The notes below the pieces were generated by a model. That model was not told the origin of the DNA. It ran no database searches and saw only the letters and a list, made by a program, of their open reading frames with translations. 64,000 bases of DNA, from the NCBI RefSeq assembly GCF_007341385.1, contig NZ_VJYD01000008.1, positions 166,203-230,202 on the forward strand. The letters are read 5' to 3'. Position numbers and translations under genes: made by a program. The stretch comes from Flavobacterium daemonense. Its GTDB lineage: Bacteria > Bacteroidota > Bacteroidia > Flavobacteriales > Flavobacteriaceae. Below, in pieces: positions 44,546-52,145 of the stretch; the first letter of the stretch is position 1, and each line of letters starts with the position of its first letter.

Positions 44546-45886
44546 TTATATTTTAGAAAGATTGAATGATTGTGAAATTTGTCCTGTTGCCGTTAGCAAT
44601 TCGTAATATTTCTGAATGATATTGGCTTTTGATAATGCTTTATTGATTTGAGTGCTTAATTGATCTACATCTGCTTCAAGTAAATCATTTGTGTCCGATA
44701 AACCGTTATCAAATTTATCTTTTACAAGGCGATAATTTTCAGATGCTTGAACTACAGCTTGTTCAAAAACAGCGTCTTGGCTAATTGCTAAATCATAATC
44801 TTCAGCCGCTTTTTGAACTTGTACTTTAATACGATCAGTTAAAATTTCTTCAGAATGTTTAACTTCTTCCGATTTGCTTTCAGCCACTTTTACATTGTTG
44901 TTGTTTTTTATCAAACCAGATAAATCATAAGAAAGCCCAACTCCAACGTTAGTTAAATTTGTAGCGTTTACAAAGTTTTTAACATCAAGCAATGCATAAC
45001 CGCCCAAAAGAACAACTGAAGGATAGTAGGTGCTTTTAGCAATTTTTATATTATTTTCACTTGCTTTGCCTTGTAAGCGAACAGATTCTAAATCTTTTCT
45101 GTTTTCTAAGGCAACTTGTGTATCCGATTGTAAAACACGAGGTTCGAATTTAATTAAATCGCCTTCGTTAACTGAAATTTTAGTATTTGGGTCCATCTTA
45201 AGAAGCGTTACCAAATAATAATTTGTAATACTCACATTGTTTTTAGCTTCATCAACTAATAATTGAACTCTTGAAAGCTGTAATTGCGCTTTTAAAAGGT
45301 CATTTTTTGGTATGATTCCGTTTTTCTCTAATTGAGTAAAATCAGCTACACGTTGTTCTGTGCTTTTTTTGTTTTCTTCCAATAATTCAAGACTTTTTTG
45401 GGCTTTGTACAAGTTGGTATAATACTGTACCGTACGTAAAGCAATATCTTCTTTCGTTTTTACTGCATTAGCACTTTCTGCTAAGTACATATTATTGTGA
45501 AGGTCAACATTATTCTGAATTTTAAATCCAGAAAAAAGTGGCATTGTAACTCCTGCTTGAGCAAAAACAACTTGATTCATTTTTGGAGCTGGCCCTGCAT
45601 TAGGATCAGAAGAATTATCACTTGATTGTGATTCCATATGAATGTTTGCTGTTGGAAAATATTGATATTGTGACGACAATTTCAAATCAGGATACTGAGT
45701 ATCTTTTGCGGTTTGCAATTCATATTTTTTTGAGTTTACCTTAGAATTGGCAAGTGATGATTCACTACTTTTTTCCCAAGCCAATTTAACGGCTTCGTCT
45801 AAGGTTAAACTTGTTTTTTCTTGTGCTTCTACTGAAGATATTCCGATAAAGAAAACTCCAAAGAGCATTAATTGACTAATTTTCAT
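44546..45886 (-). CDS. TolC family outer-membrane efflux protein
   Basis: 446 residues from the ATG at 45886 (MKISQLMLFGVFFIGISSVEAQ signal peptide). Two repeats of the long-helix outer-membrane-efflux pattern are visible (SLTLDEAVKLAWEKSSESSLANSKVNSKKYELQTAKDTQYP and VALENRKDLESVRLQGKASENNIKIAKSTYYPSVVLLG). It forms the exit duct of this exporter. The start lies inside the last codons of the TetR gene (11-base overlap), so translation is coupled. Confidence 0.94.
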   Translation of the reverse strand: MKISQLMLFGVFFIGISSVEAQEKTSLTLDEAVKLAWEKSSESSLANSKVNSKKYELQTAKDTQYPDLKLSSQYQYFPTANIHMESQSSDNSSDPNAGPAPKMNQVVFAQAGVTMPLFSGFKIQNNVDLHNNMYLAESANAVKTKEDIALRTVQYYTNLYKAQKSLELLEENKKSTEQRVADFTQLEKNGIIPKNDLLKAQLQLSRVQLLVDEAKNNVSITNYYLVTLLKMDPNTKISVNEGDLIKFEPRVLQSDTQVALENRKDLESVRLQGKASENNIKIAKSTYYPSVVLLGGYALLDVKNFVNATNLTNVGVGLSYDLSGLIKNNNNVKVAESKSEEVKHSEEILTDRIKVQVQKAAEDYDLAISQDAVFEQAVVQASENYRLVKDKFDNGLSDTNDLLEADVDQLSTQINKALSKANIIQKYYELLTATGQISQSFNLSKI

Positions 45887-46505
45887 AAACAAGTAGCGCT
45901 TTTATAGTTTGTTGAATGTGCTTTGTGAGACTGGTTTTTATGTAATTGTTATACATTTCTTCGGTTGTCAGATTTAATAATTCTTCGAAAAAAAATTTAT
46001 TCATATGAAAATGAAAATATGTGCCAATAATTGTCGGTGTGATTAACGGAATGATGACATCTTTCCTAAAAACACCTTTGTCTTGGCCTTGTTTTATGAT
46101 TGTTTCAACAGATTTTAAATTTTCTTTTTTTAACTCTGAAAAGGCAATTAAACTTTTTTCAATCTTTTTTGAGGTAAGTTCAAAATGTAAAACCCTGAAA
46201 ATCCCTTTGTTACAACTAATTCGGTTAATGTAAATTTCGATTAATTTATTGACTTTATCAAGAGGTTCGATGTTTTCCTGTAATAAATTTTCGAGTTGCA
46301 GTTTTAAATCTGAAGTTTTGTAGATGATTAAAGACTCTAAAAGCCTTTCTTTCGAACCAAAATAATACGAAACCATAGCAATATTAATTTTTGCATGTTT
46401 TGAGATGTCCCGTATAGAAGTCCCTTCAAATCCTTTCTCTGAAAATAGCTTCTCAGCAACTTCTAGGATCTGAATTTTTTTATCGTTCAGTTCGATGTGT
46501 GACAT
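45876..46505 (-). CDS. TetR family regulator of the efflux operon
   Basis: 209 residues from the ATG at 46505 (MSHIELNDKKIQILEVAEKLF); a TTG 24 bases upstream is unlikely. HTH: GTSIRDISKHAKINIAMVSYYFGSKERLL (about 31-59). It is the first gene of the efflux operon and overlaps the tolC start by 11 bases. Two adjacent palindromic sites just upstream overlap its promoter, indicating autorepression and repression of the whole operon, lifted by an exported compound. Confidence 0.93.
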   Translation of the reverse strand: MSHIELNDKKIQILEVAEKLFSEKGFEGTSIRDISKHAKINIAMVSYYFGSKERLLESLIIYKTSDLKLQLENLLQENIEPLDKVNKLIEIYINRISCNKGIFRVLHFELTSKKIEKSLIAFSELKKENLKSVETIIKQGQDKGVFRKDVIIPLITPTIIGTYFHFHMNKFFFEELLNLTTEEMYNNYIKTSLTKHIQQTIKALLVYEN

Positions 46506-46526
46506 GGTATTGTTTCTAATCGAATA

Positions 46527-46564
46527 CAAAATTAAACACTTGTTTAATTTAAACGCTTGTTTAA
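46527..46564 (-). promoter_or_regulatory. Efflux promoter with two adjacent TetR operators
   Basis: TTAAACACTTGTTTAA (46532-46547) and TTAAACGCTTGTTTAA (46549-46564) are near-identical palindromes one base apart (17-base period). On the minus strand TAATTTTG (46527-46534), a TAnnTTTG -7 box, overlaps the first. A TetR pair bound side by side would block RNA polymerase. Confidence 0.82.
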
Positions 46565-46637
46565 TTTTATTTTAACACAATATTAACATAAAACGGTTTC
46601 GATAATTTATGTTAAATTTTGCTTTGCGTGTTAAAAT

Positions 46638-46672
46638 AAAAGAGCCGAAATACTAAGTATTTCGGCTCTTTT
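46638..46672 (-). terminator. Terminator after trpA
   Basis: A 17-base stem (AAAAGAGCCGAAATACT and its inverse) with a one-base centre. T-rich DNA follows on the minus strand. It is the first clear terminator downstream of trpA, past the palindromic element. Confidence 0.85.
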
Positions 46673-46680
46673 CCTTCTGT

Positions 46681-46786
46681 TTTGTCATTCCGAGGAACGA
46701 GGAATCTCCGCAAGTAGCTCCGCAATTTAAAGTCTCAATTTTTGTAGAGTTACTCGCGGAGATTCCTCGTTCCTCGGAATGACAAA
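46681..46786. repeat. TGTCATTCCGAGG-type palindromic element, copy 2
   Basis: Perfect inverted arms of 31 bases (46681-46711 and 46756-46786; start TTTGTCATTCCGAGGAACGA) around a 44-base loop with TTTTTGTAGAG. Copy 3 at 63855 shares the arm; copy 1 at 26408 shares the ends and loop. Confidence 0.9.
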
Positions 46787-46807
46787 CGAAACTTTTATTC
46801 TATATGC

Positions 46808-47569
46808 TTATCGAATCTCCCCAACAAACTCCTTAATTTTCCCACTTCCGCTTTCACTCAAATGCTTAATAAAAGCACTTCCAATAATAGCACCTTTAGC
46901 ATATTTAGTTGCCTGATTAAAAGTTTCTTTATTCGAAATTCCGAAACCTACGATTTGAGGATTTTTCAAATTCATGTTGCCGATTCTTTCGAAATAATCT
47001 TCCTGAACATTTCCAAAACCAGATTGAGAACCTGTGACACTTGCCGAACTTACCATATAAATAAATCCGTTTGAGACGCTGTCAATAAAACGAATACGTT
47101 CGTCTGAAGTCTGAGGTGTAATTAAAAACACATTAATTAATCCGTATTTCTCGAAAATTGCTTTGTATTCATCGGCATAAACATCAACCGGAAGATCTGG
47201 AATAATTAAACCGTCGATACCAATTTCAGCACATTTTTTGCAGAAAGCTTCAACGCCATATTGTAACATCGGATTAAAATATCCCATAATAATCAACGGA
47301 ATTTTTACGCTTTCGCGGATGTTCTTCAGTTGGTCAAATAGAATTTGAGTTGTCATTCCGTTATGAAGCGCCTGCGTAGAACTCGCCTGAATTGTTGGTC
47401 CGTCGGCCAAAGGATCACTAAACGGAAGTCCGATTTCAATTAAATCTACCCCGTTTTTTTCTAAATCCTGAATAATTTGAACGGTATCATTCAAACTTGG
47501 ATATCCCGCAGAAAAATAAATCGAAAGTATCTTTTTATCTTCTTGTAATTTTTGAGTTATTCTGTTCAT
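46808..47569 (-). CDS. trpA: Tryptophan synthase alpha subunit
   Basis: 253 residues. LIEIGLPFSDPLADGP carries the catalytic Glu, and DLPV the catalytic Asp; GFGISNKE is the phosphate site. It splits indole-3-glycerol phosphate to indole, passed to TrpB. The gene is last in the trp operon but is parted from trpB by two unrelated genes and a nest of palindromes. Confidence 0.97.
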   Translation of the reverse strand: MNRITQKLQEDKKILSIYFSAGYPSLNDTVQIIQDLEKNGVDLIEIGLPFSDPLADGPTIQASSTQALHNGMTTQILFDQLKNIRESVKIPLIIMGYFNPMLQYGVEAFCKKCAEIGIDGLIIPDLPVDVYADEYKAIFEKYGLINVFLITPQTSDERIRFIDSVSNGFIYMVSSASVTGSQSGFGNVQEDYFERIGNMNLKNPQIVGFGISNKETFNQATKYAKGAIIGSAFIKHLSESGSGKIKEFVGEIR

Positions 47570-47581
47570 TTTAATATTTTT

Positions 47582-47614
47582 TTCTCCTGCAAGGTTTTCA
47601 AAACCTTGTAGGTA
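47582..47614. repeat. Half copy of the CTGCAAGGTTT palindrome
   Basis: CTGCAAGGTTTTCAAAACCT matches the left arm of the 24176 element, but the right arm is missing and a different repeat follows at once, so it looks interrupted or truncated. Confidence 0.7.
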
Positions 47615-47628
47615 TGTTAAGTTTTTTT

Positions 47629-47800
47629 GCCACAGATTATGTGATTTTCACTGATTCATACTTGAAATTTTTTTCACGCAGATTTAAATTGATTTAAGCC
47701 GATTTACGCAGATTTTTTTTAAAATAATTTGATAAAAATCTACTTTAATCTGCCAAATCTGCGTGAAAAAAAATCTGTTCAAATTTGTGTAATCTGTAGC
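47629..47800. repeat. Nested CCACAGATT and CACGCAGATT palindromes
   Basis: Outer arms GCCACAGATT and AATCTGTAGC (47629 and 47791) enclose an inner palindrome with CACGCAGATTT (47675) and AAATCTGCGTG (to 47765). The region lies between trpA and the nitrilase-type gene. Confidence 0.8.
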
Positions 47801-47807
47801 CTATTTT

Positions 47808-48545
47808 TTAATTTTTTATAACCTTACTTATCCAATTATCATTTTGCTTTTCAACCAATAATAATCCCGAATCAGAGTCATTCATCTGTTCAATTAATTC
47901 GCCTTTATTATTCCAAAAAGCGCTTTGTCCTGCCGATGGCGTTCCCCAAGATTCTCCACTGAAATTTGACATCAAAACATTCATTTTGTGTTTTTCGGCA
48001 TAACTTTGCAAGTCTCGGTACGCATTCGGAATTCCGTTTGGAGTAAAGAAAATGCTAACAATATAAATATCTGTTTTGTTTTTTGAAGCATTTTCGGGAT
48101 GCTTCGGATTATCAATATCCGCACAGATAGCGAATGAAATATTTTGATTTTCAATCGTAATCATCGGATTATAATCAAATGTCGATTGGAAAAATTCATC
48201 TTCACCTTCGTGTAAAAACTGTTTCGTATAAATAGAAACCGAATCTTTTGGAGCGATAATAAATTCGCCAATAAACAATTTGCCTTCAATTAAAATTGGA
48301 GCACCCGCAATAATGACAATGTTATTATCTGTTGCCAAATCTTTCAAATGATCTATTCTGTAATCATCTTCGGCGAAAGCCAATTCCATGGCATTTTCTC
48401 TTTCATAACCTGTAATTGACATTTCGGGAAAAGCTATTAACTGCGCTCCATTTTGCGCAGCTAATTCAATAAGTCGATAATGGTCTAATAAATTTGACGC
48501 AATATCTCCGCGTTTTGGCTTTGTTTGTGCAACGGCTAGAATCAT
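47808..48545 (-). CDS. Carbon-nitrogen hydrolase (nitrilase superfamily)
   Basis: 245 residues with a complete Glu-Lys-Cys triad: E41 in AFPEMSITGYE, K108 in YTKQFLHEGEDEFF, C141 in ICADIDNPKHPE. An amidase or nitrilase of the cytosol. It is inside the trp operon, between trpB and trpA, but no tryptophan role is known, so it appears to be a passenger. The neighbour upstream, a gamma-glutamylcyclotransferase-like gene, also handles amides, so they may share a pathway (inference). Confidence 0.92.
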   Translation of the reverse strand: MILAVAQTKPKRGDIASNLLDHYRLIELAAQNGAQLIAFPEMSITGYERENAMELAFAEDDYRIDHLKDLATDNNIVIIAGAPILIEGKLFIGEFIIAPKDSVSIYTKQFLHEGEDEFFQSTFDYNPMITIENQNISFAICADIDNPKHPENASKNKTDIYIVSIFFTPNGIPNAYRDLQSYAEKHKMNVLMSNFSGESWGTPSAGQSAFWNNKGELIEQMNDSDSGLLLVEKQNDNWISKVIKN

Positions 48546-48555
48546 TTTGCAGTAA

Positions 48556-48873
48556 TTAATTTTCCATATAAATCCAAGCCACAGTTCCAGATTTCAATGT
48601 TACTTGAACTCTTCTGTAAGCATTCGATTCAAACAAATCTACTTTGGCTAAATCTGCAACGGTAACATTGAAAACTACTCCGTGAATAATTTCCGAAGGA
48701 TTTTCGCTTGCGACTGCTACCACATAATCTGCCATTCCAAATTCTTCCTCTATTTGCAGACTTTTTAATTTGTAACCCAACAATTGGTCTGCAGTTCCCG
48801 TTAATACTTTATTGAAAACCTGCATTTGAATTTGTTTTGAACGTAAGGTTCCGTATGAGAATAACTTTTCCAT
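48556..48873 (-). CDS. Gamma-glutamylcyclotransferase-like protein
   Basis: 105 residues with the AIG2/GGCT-like fold: MEKLFSYGTLRSKQIQ (YGTL motif, residues 7-10) binds the gamma-glutamyl group, and the Glu in LFESNAYRRVQVTL fits the general-base region. Cytosolic enzyme of uncertain substrate, releasing 5-oxoproline or acting on gamma-glutamyl amines. It lies 58 bases after trpB and 10 bases before the nitrilase-type gene. Confidence 0.88.
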   Translation of the reverse strand: MEKLFSYGTLRSKQIQMQVFNKVLTGTADQLLGYKLKSLQIEEEFGMADYVVAVASENPSEIIHGVVFNVTVADLAKVDLFESNAYRRVQVTLKSGTVAWIYMEN

Positions 48874-48931
48874 AATTATTAATTTTCTCGTTATTTGGTT
48901 TTATTTGCGAATGTCCAAATTACGATTTTTA

Positions 48932-50113
48932 TTACAATTTAAAATAGTCAATATAATTGTCTAAATCTTTATCACCGCGTCCAGAAAGACTGATAACTAC
49001 AACATCTGTAGGTTTGAATTTCTTTTGATCTAAAACTGCAAATGCATGCGCGCTTTCAATTGCTGGAATAATTCCTTCTAATTTTGTCAATTGCAATCCC
49101 GCATTCATTGCATCATCATCGGTTACGGAGAAAAATTCGCCACGTCCGGTTTGTGCCAAATGTGCATGCAAAGGTCCAACTCCTGGATAATCTAGTCCTG
49201 CAGAAATAGAATATGGCTCTGTAATTTGGCCGTCTGGAGTTTGCATCAAAAGCGTTTTGCATCCGTGAATAACACCAACTTTTCCTAATTTGCTAGTTGC
49301 AGCGCTATGGCCGCTGTCAACACCTTTTCCGGCAGCTTCAACAGCAATAATTCCAACTTCTGGCTCATGCAAAAAGTGATAATATGTTCCGGCAGCGTTG
49401 CTTCCGCCACCAATACAAGCAACTACATAATCAGGATTTTCGCGTCCTTCTTTTTCTTTTAATTGCCATTTTATTTCTTGCGAAATAATACTTTGAAAAC
49501 GCGTCACCATATCAGGATAAGGATGAGGTCCAATTGCCGATCCAATAATATAATGTGTGTCAACAGGATTATTGATCCAATCACGAATCGCCTCATTCGT
49601 TGCATCCTTTAAAGTTCGTGAACCCGAAAGTGCCGGACGTACCTCAGCGCCTAACATTTTCATACGCGCTACGTTTGGAGCCTGACGTGCAATGTCGATT
49701 TCGCCCATATAAACGATACATTCGATTCCCATAAGTGCACAAACTGTTGCAGTCGCAACACCATGCTGACCCGCGCCAGTTTCGGCAATAATTCTTTTTT
49801 TGCCTAAACGTTTTGCTAATAAAATCTGTCCAATCGTATTGTTTACTTTGTGCGCTCCCGTATGATTCAAGTCTTCTCTTTTTAGATAGACTTTTGTATT
49901 GTATTTTTCAGATAAACGTTTTGCGAAATACAGCGGACTAGGGCGTCCTACATAATCTTTCAACAATTGGTTGAACTCCGCTTTAAAATCTGGCTCATCC
50001 ATTATGCTTAAGTATTTCTGGCGTAATTCTTCTACGTTTGGATACAACATTTCCGGAATGTAAGCGCCTCCAAATTCTCCGTAATATCCTTTTTCGTTAA
50101 CATTAAAATTCAT
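48932..50113 (-). CDS. trpB: Tryptophan synthase beta subunit
   Basis: 393 residues from the ATG at 50113 (MNFNVNEKGYYGEFGGAYIPE); a TTG nine bases upstream is less likely. PLP-binding Lys 89 in HTGAHKVNNTIGQ; ETGAGQHGVATA and GGGSNAAG are present. It joins indole and serine to tryptophan with TrpA. The ATG lies 12 bases after trpF. Confidence 0.97.
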   Translation of the reverse strand: MNFNVNEKGYYGEFGGAYIPEMLYPNVEELRQKYLSIMDEPDFKAEFNQLLKDYVGRPSPLYFAKRLSEKYNTKVYLKREDLNHTGAHKVNNTIGQILLAKRLGKKRIIAETGAGQHGVATATVCALMGIECIVYMGEIDIARQAPNVARMKMLGAEVRPALSGSRTLKDATNEAIRDWINNPVDTHYIIGSAIGPHPYPDMVTRFQSIISQEIKWQLKEKEGRENPDYVVACIGGGSNAAGTYYHFLHEPEVGIIAVEAAGKGVDSGHSAATSKLGKVGVIHGCKTLLMQTPDGQITEPYSISAGLDYPGVGPLHAHLAQTGRGEFFSVTDDDAMNAGLQLTKLEGIIPAIESAHAFAVLDQKKFKPTDVVVISLSGRGDKDLDNYIDYFKL

Positions 50114-50124
50114 TTTTTCCAATT

Positions 50125-50757
50125 TTAAAAGTTGGCAACATCAAATTTTCGCTTGAAATTGCTTAATAGATTTTTATTTTTCAGCCCCGGTTCAATTTCA
50201 AATTTACTATTTATATCGACCGCATAAATAGGCAATTTGCTTTTTGAAATTTCCTCAATGGCTTTTAATTCATTCATTCCGATGCCGCCACTCAAAAAGA
50301 AAGGTTTTTCAGAATTGTATTTTTTTAAGATACTCCAGTCGAAAGTTGTTCCGTTTCCGCCGGGTAATTTTCCTTTTGTGTCAAACAGAAAATAATCACT
50401 GACACTTTCAAAAGGTTTTATGATTTCAAAATCGAAATTTTCATCTGCTGAAAATACTTTAATAATTTCGATTTTCTTTGGCAATTGTTTTTTTAATTCT
50501 GATAAAAATTCCACCGATTCATTTCCGTGTAACTGAACAGCTTGTAAATTATATTTTGCAACTTTTTCAAGAATTTCTTCCTGACTTTGATTTACAAAAA
50601 CGCCCACTTTTTTGATCGTTTTTATTAATTCAGGAACATTTCCGTTGCAATATCTAGCGGATTTTTCCCAGAAAATAAATCCCATATAATCGGGTAGGAG
50701 CGCTCCTACTTCGAGAATGTTTTCGGGGTATTTCATGCCGCATATTTTGAGTTTCAT
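50125..50757 (-). CDS. trpF: Phosphoribosylanthranilate isomerase
   Basis: 210 residues, TIM barrel. KICGMKYPENI (catalytic Cys near residue 5), AVQLHGNE and DINSKFEIEPGLK (acid Asp and phosphate site) are conserved. It converts phosphoribosylanthranilate to CdRP. A separate gene here, not fused to trpC. A 150-base palindromic region parts it from trpC. Confidence 0.97.
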   Translation of the reverse strand: MKLKICGMKYPENILEVGALLPDYMGFIFWEKSARYCNGNVPELIKTIKKVGVFVNQSQEEILEKVAKYNLQAVQLHGNESVEFLSELKKQLPKKIEIIKVFSADENFDFEIIKPFESVSDYFLFDTKGKLPGGNGTTFDWSILKKYNSEKPFFLSGGIGMNELKAIEEISKSKLPIYAVDINSKFEIEPGLKNKNLLSNFKRKFDVANF

Positions 50758-50766
50758 TTTTTTGAT

Positions 50767-50922
50767 GCTTTAAGCTTTAGGCAATAAGCTTTAGGCTTTT
50801 TGCTTTGTGCTGATTCTTTTTTACGCTTTAAGCAATAAGAACTATGCTTTTTAACTTTGCGTTGATTTTTTTTATTCGACTTTTGCTAAAAGCTTATAGC
50901 CTAAAGCTTACGGCTTACAGCT
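50767..50922. repeat. Palindrome with GCTTTAAGCTTTAGGC units reaching into trpC end
   Basis: Left arm GCTTTAAGCTTTAGGCAATA (50767-50797) and right arm AGCTTATAGCCTAAAGCTTA (50891-50922) are imperfect inverses. The right arm covers the trpC stop and its last codons. Confidence 0.75.
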
Positions 50923-51694
50923 GACTTATAAAGTCAATAGCTGCTTGTCCTGCATTGTCGGTTTTCATGAAGTTTTCTCCAATTAGGAAGCCTTTGTAAC
51001 CGTAAGGTTTTAGTTCTTGAATGGCTTCGATTGATGAAATCCCACTTTCAGAAACTTTTACAAAATCATTCGGAATTTGAGATGCTAATTCTTTGCTGAA
51101 ATCCAAGCTAACTTCAAATGTTTTTAAATTTCTGTTGTTTACGCCAATCATGTCTAAACTCGGCATAATTGATTTTTCTAATTCTTCTTGATTGTGAACT
51201 TCCAAAAGAACTTCCAAGCCTATTTTTTTTGCAAATTCAGATAATGATTTTATTTCTTCGCGCGTTAAAACGGCTGCGATTAATAAAATCAAATCGGCTC
51301 CGTAGGCTTTTGCTTCTAGAATTTGATATTCATCAACAATAAATTCTTTTCGCAAAAGCGGAATGTTTACTGAAGCTCTCGCTAAAAGTAAATCGTCAAG
51401 AGATCCTCCAAAATATTTTCCGTCTGTTAAAACTGAAATTCCGCAAGCTCCGGCATTTTCATAACCTTTTACCACTTCTTCAACAGTAAAATTGTTGTTT
51501 ATAATTGATTTTGATGGAGAACGACGTTTGTGTTCTGCAATAATTCCCGAATTGCTTTCTCTTAATTTTTGACTTAACGAAATAGTTTCTTTTCCAAAAA
51601 ACACAGAACTTTCCAATTGCGAAACTGGAATAATTGATTTTTTAAGAATGACTTCTCGTTGTTTGTCTATTATTATTTTATCTAAAATATTCAT
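50915..51694 (-). CDS. trpC: Indole-3-glycerol-phosphate synthase
   Basis: 259 residues. IIAEHKRRSPSKSII (catalytic Lys), LRKEFIVDEYQILEA (Lys/Asp) and VSESGISS are the family motifs. It closes the indole ring from CdRP. A four-helix-bundle gene is inserted between it and trpD, and the stop codon lies in a palindromic repeat. Confidence 0.97.
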   Translation of the reverse strand: MNILDKIIIDKQREVILKKSIIPVSQLESSVFFGKETISLSQKLRESNSGIIAEHKRRSPSKSIINNNFTVEEVVKGYENAGACGISVLTDGKYFGGSLDDLLLARASVNIPLLRKEFIVDEYQILEAKAYGADLILLIAAVLTREEIKSLSEFAKKIGLEVLLEVHNQEELEKSIMPSLDMIGVNNRNLKTFEVSLDFSKELASQIPNDFVKVSESGISSIEAIQELKPYGYKGFLIGENFMKTDNAGQAAIDFISQL

Positions 51695-51722
51695 GGTTTA
51701 TTATAATTTAAAAATTGAAAAA

Positions 51723-52145
51723 TTTAAAGATTGAAAAATTCATCTAAAAATTAAGAATCTATTTTAGTATTTAAATATTTTATAAAGTTTGATAAGTTTT
51801 GCGATATTTCTATGCTTAAATCATAACCCTTTTGGATTTCTAATTGATTGCATAATTCAAGTTCTCTTGATAATATGAGCATGCTTCTCACTTCTGCACA
51901 ACTTCCTTTTGAAATTTTTAAATAACGTATTAATTGTTTATTGTTGTTGTATTCTGATCCCTCGGCAATATTATTTGTTATTGATACAGCTGCTCTTTTT
52001 ATTTGATCTTTAAATCCAAATTCTCTTTCGAAAGGTTTACTGTTCATTAATGTGAAAATTAATTTTGCTAGCTGAATTCCTTTTTTGTAGACTTCAAATT
52101 CTTCAAAAGATTTTGTCATAATTTTTTAATTTTTCAATCTTTAAA
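51723..52145. repeat. Inverted repeat pair enclosing the second four-helix-bundle gene
   Basis: TTTAAAGATTGAAAAATT at 51723-51740 is repeated as a perfect 18-base inverse at 52128-52145. The right arm contains the trpD stop and last codons. The gene between is the second four-helix-bundle gene. A related element without a gene lies at 53825-53888. Confidence 0.85.
51751..52119 (-). CDS. Four-helix-bundle protein (23S rRNA IVP / S23 family), within trp operon
   Basis: 122 residues with the family core IKRAAVSITNNIAEGSEY (about residues 45-62) and amphipathic helices throughout. Only loosely alike to the copy at 23 kb outside the core, so not a recent duplicate. It is between trpD and trpC on the same strand, with inverted 18-base arms 11 and 9 bases away. 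Role unknown; it is likely carried with the operon mRNA. The placement suggests an insertion that keeps the operon reading through. Confidence 0.9.
   Translation of the reverse strand: MTKSFEEFEVYKKGIQLAKLIFTLMNSKPFEREFGFKDQIKRAAVSITNNIAEGSEYNNNKQLIRYLKISKGSCAEVRSMLILSRELELCNQLEIQKGYDLSIEISQNLSNFIKYLNTKIDS

Larger units (their letters stand above)
46506..46807. other. Intergenic region between efflux and trp operons
   Basis: About 300 bases holding, from left, the TetR promoter and operators, an AT-rich stretch, a terminator hairpin and one TGTCATT-type palindromic element. No gene is seen. Confidence 0.7.

Noticed and set aside
51751..52119. Diversity-generating retroelement accessory gene (Avd)
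   Set aside because: The fold family is related, but no reverse transcriptase, template repeat or variable repeat is present.
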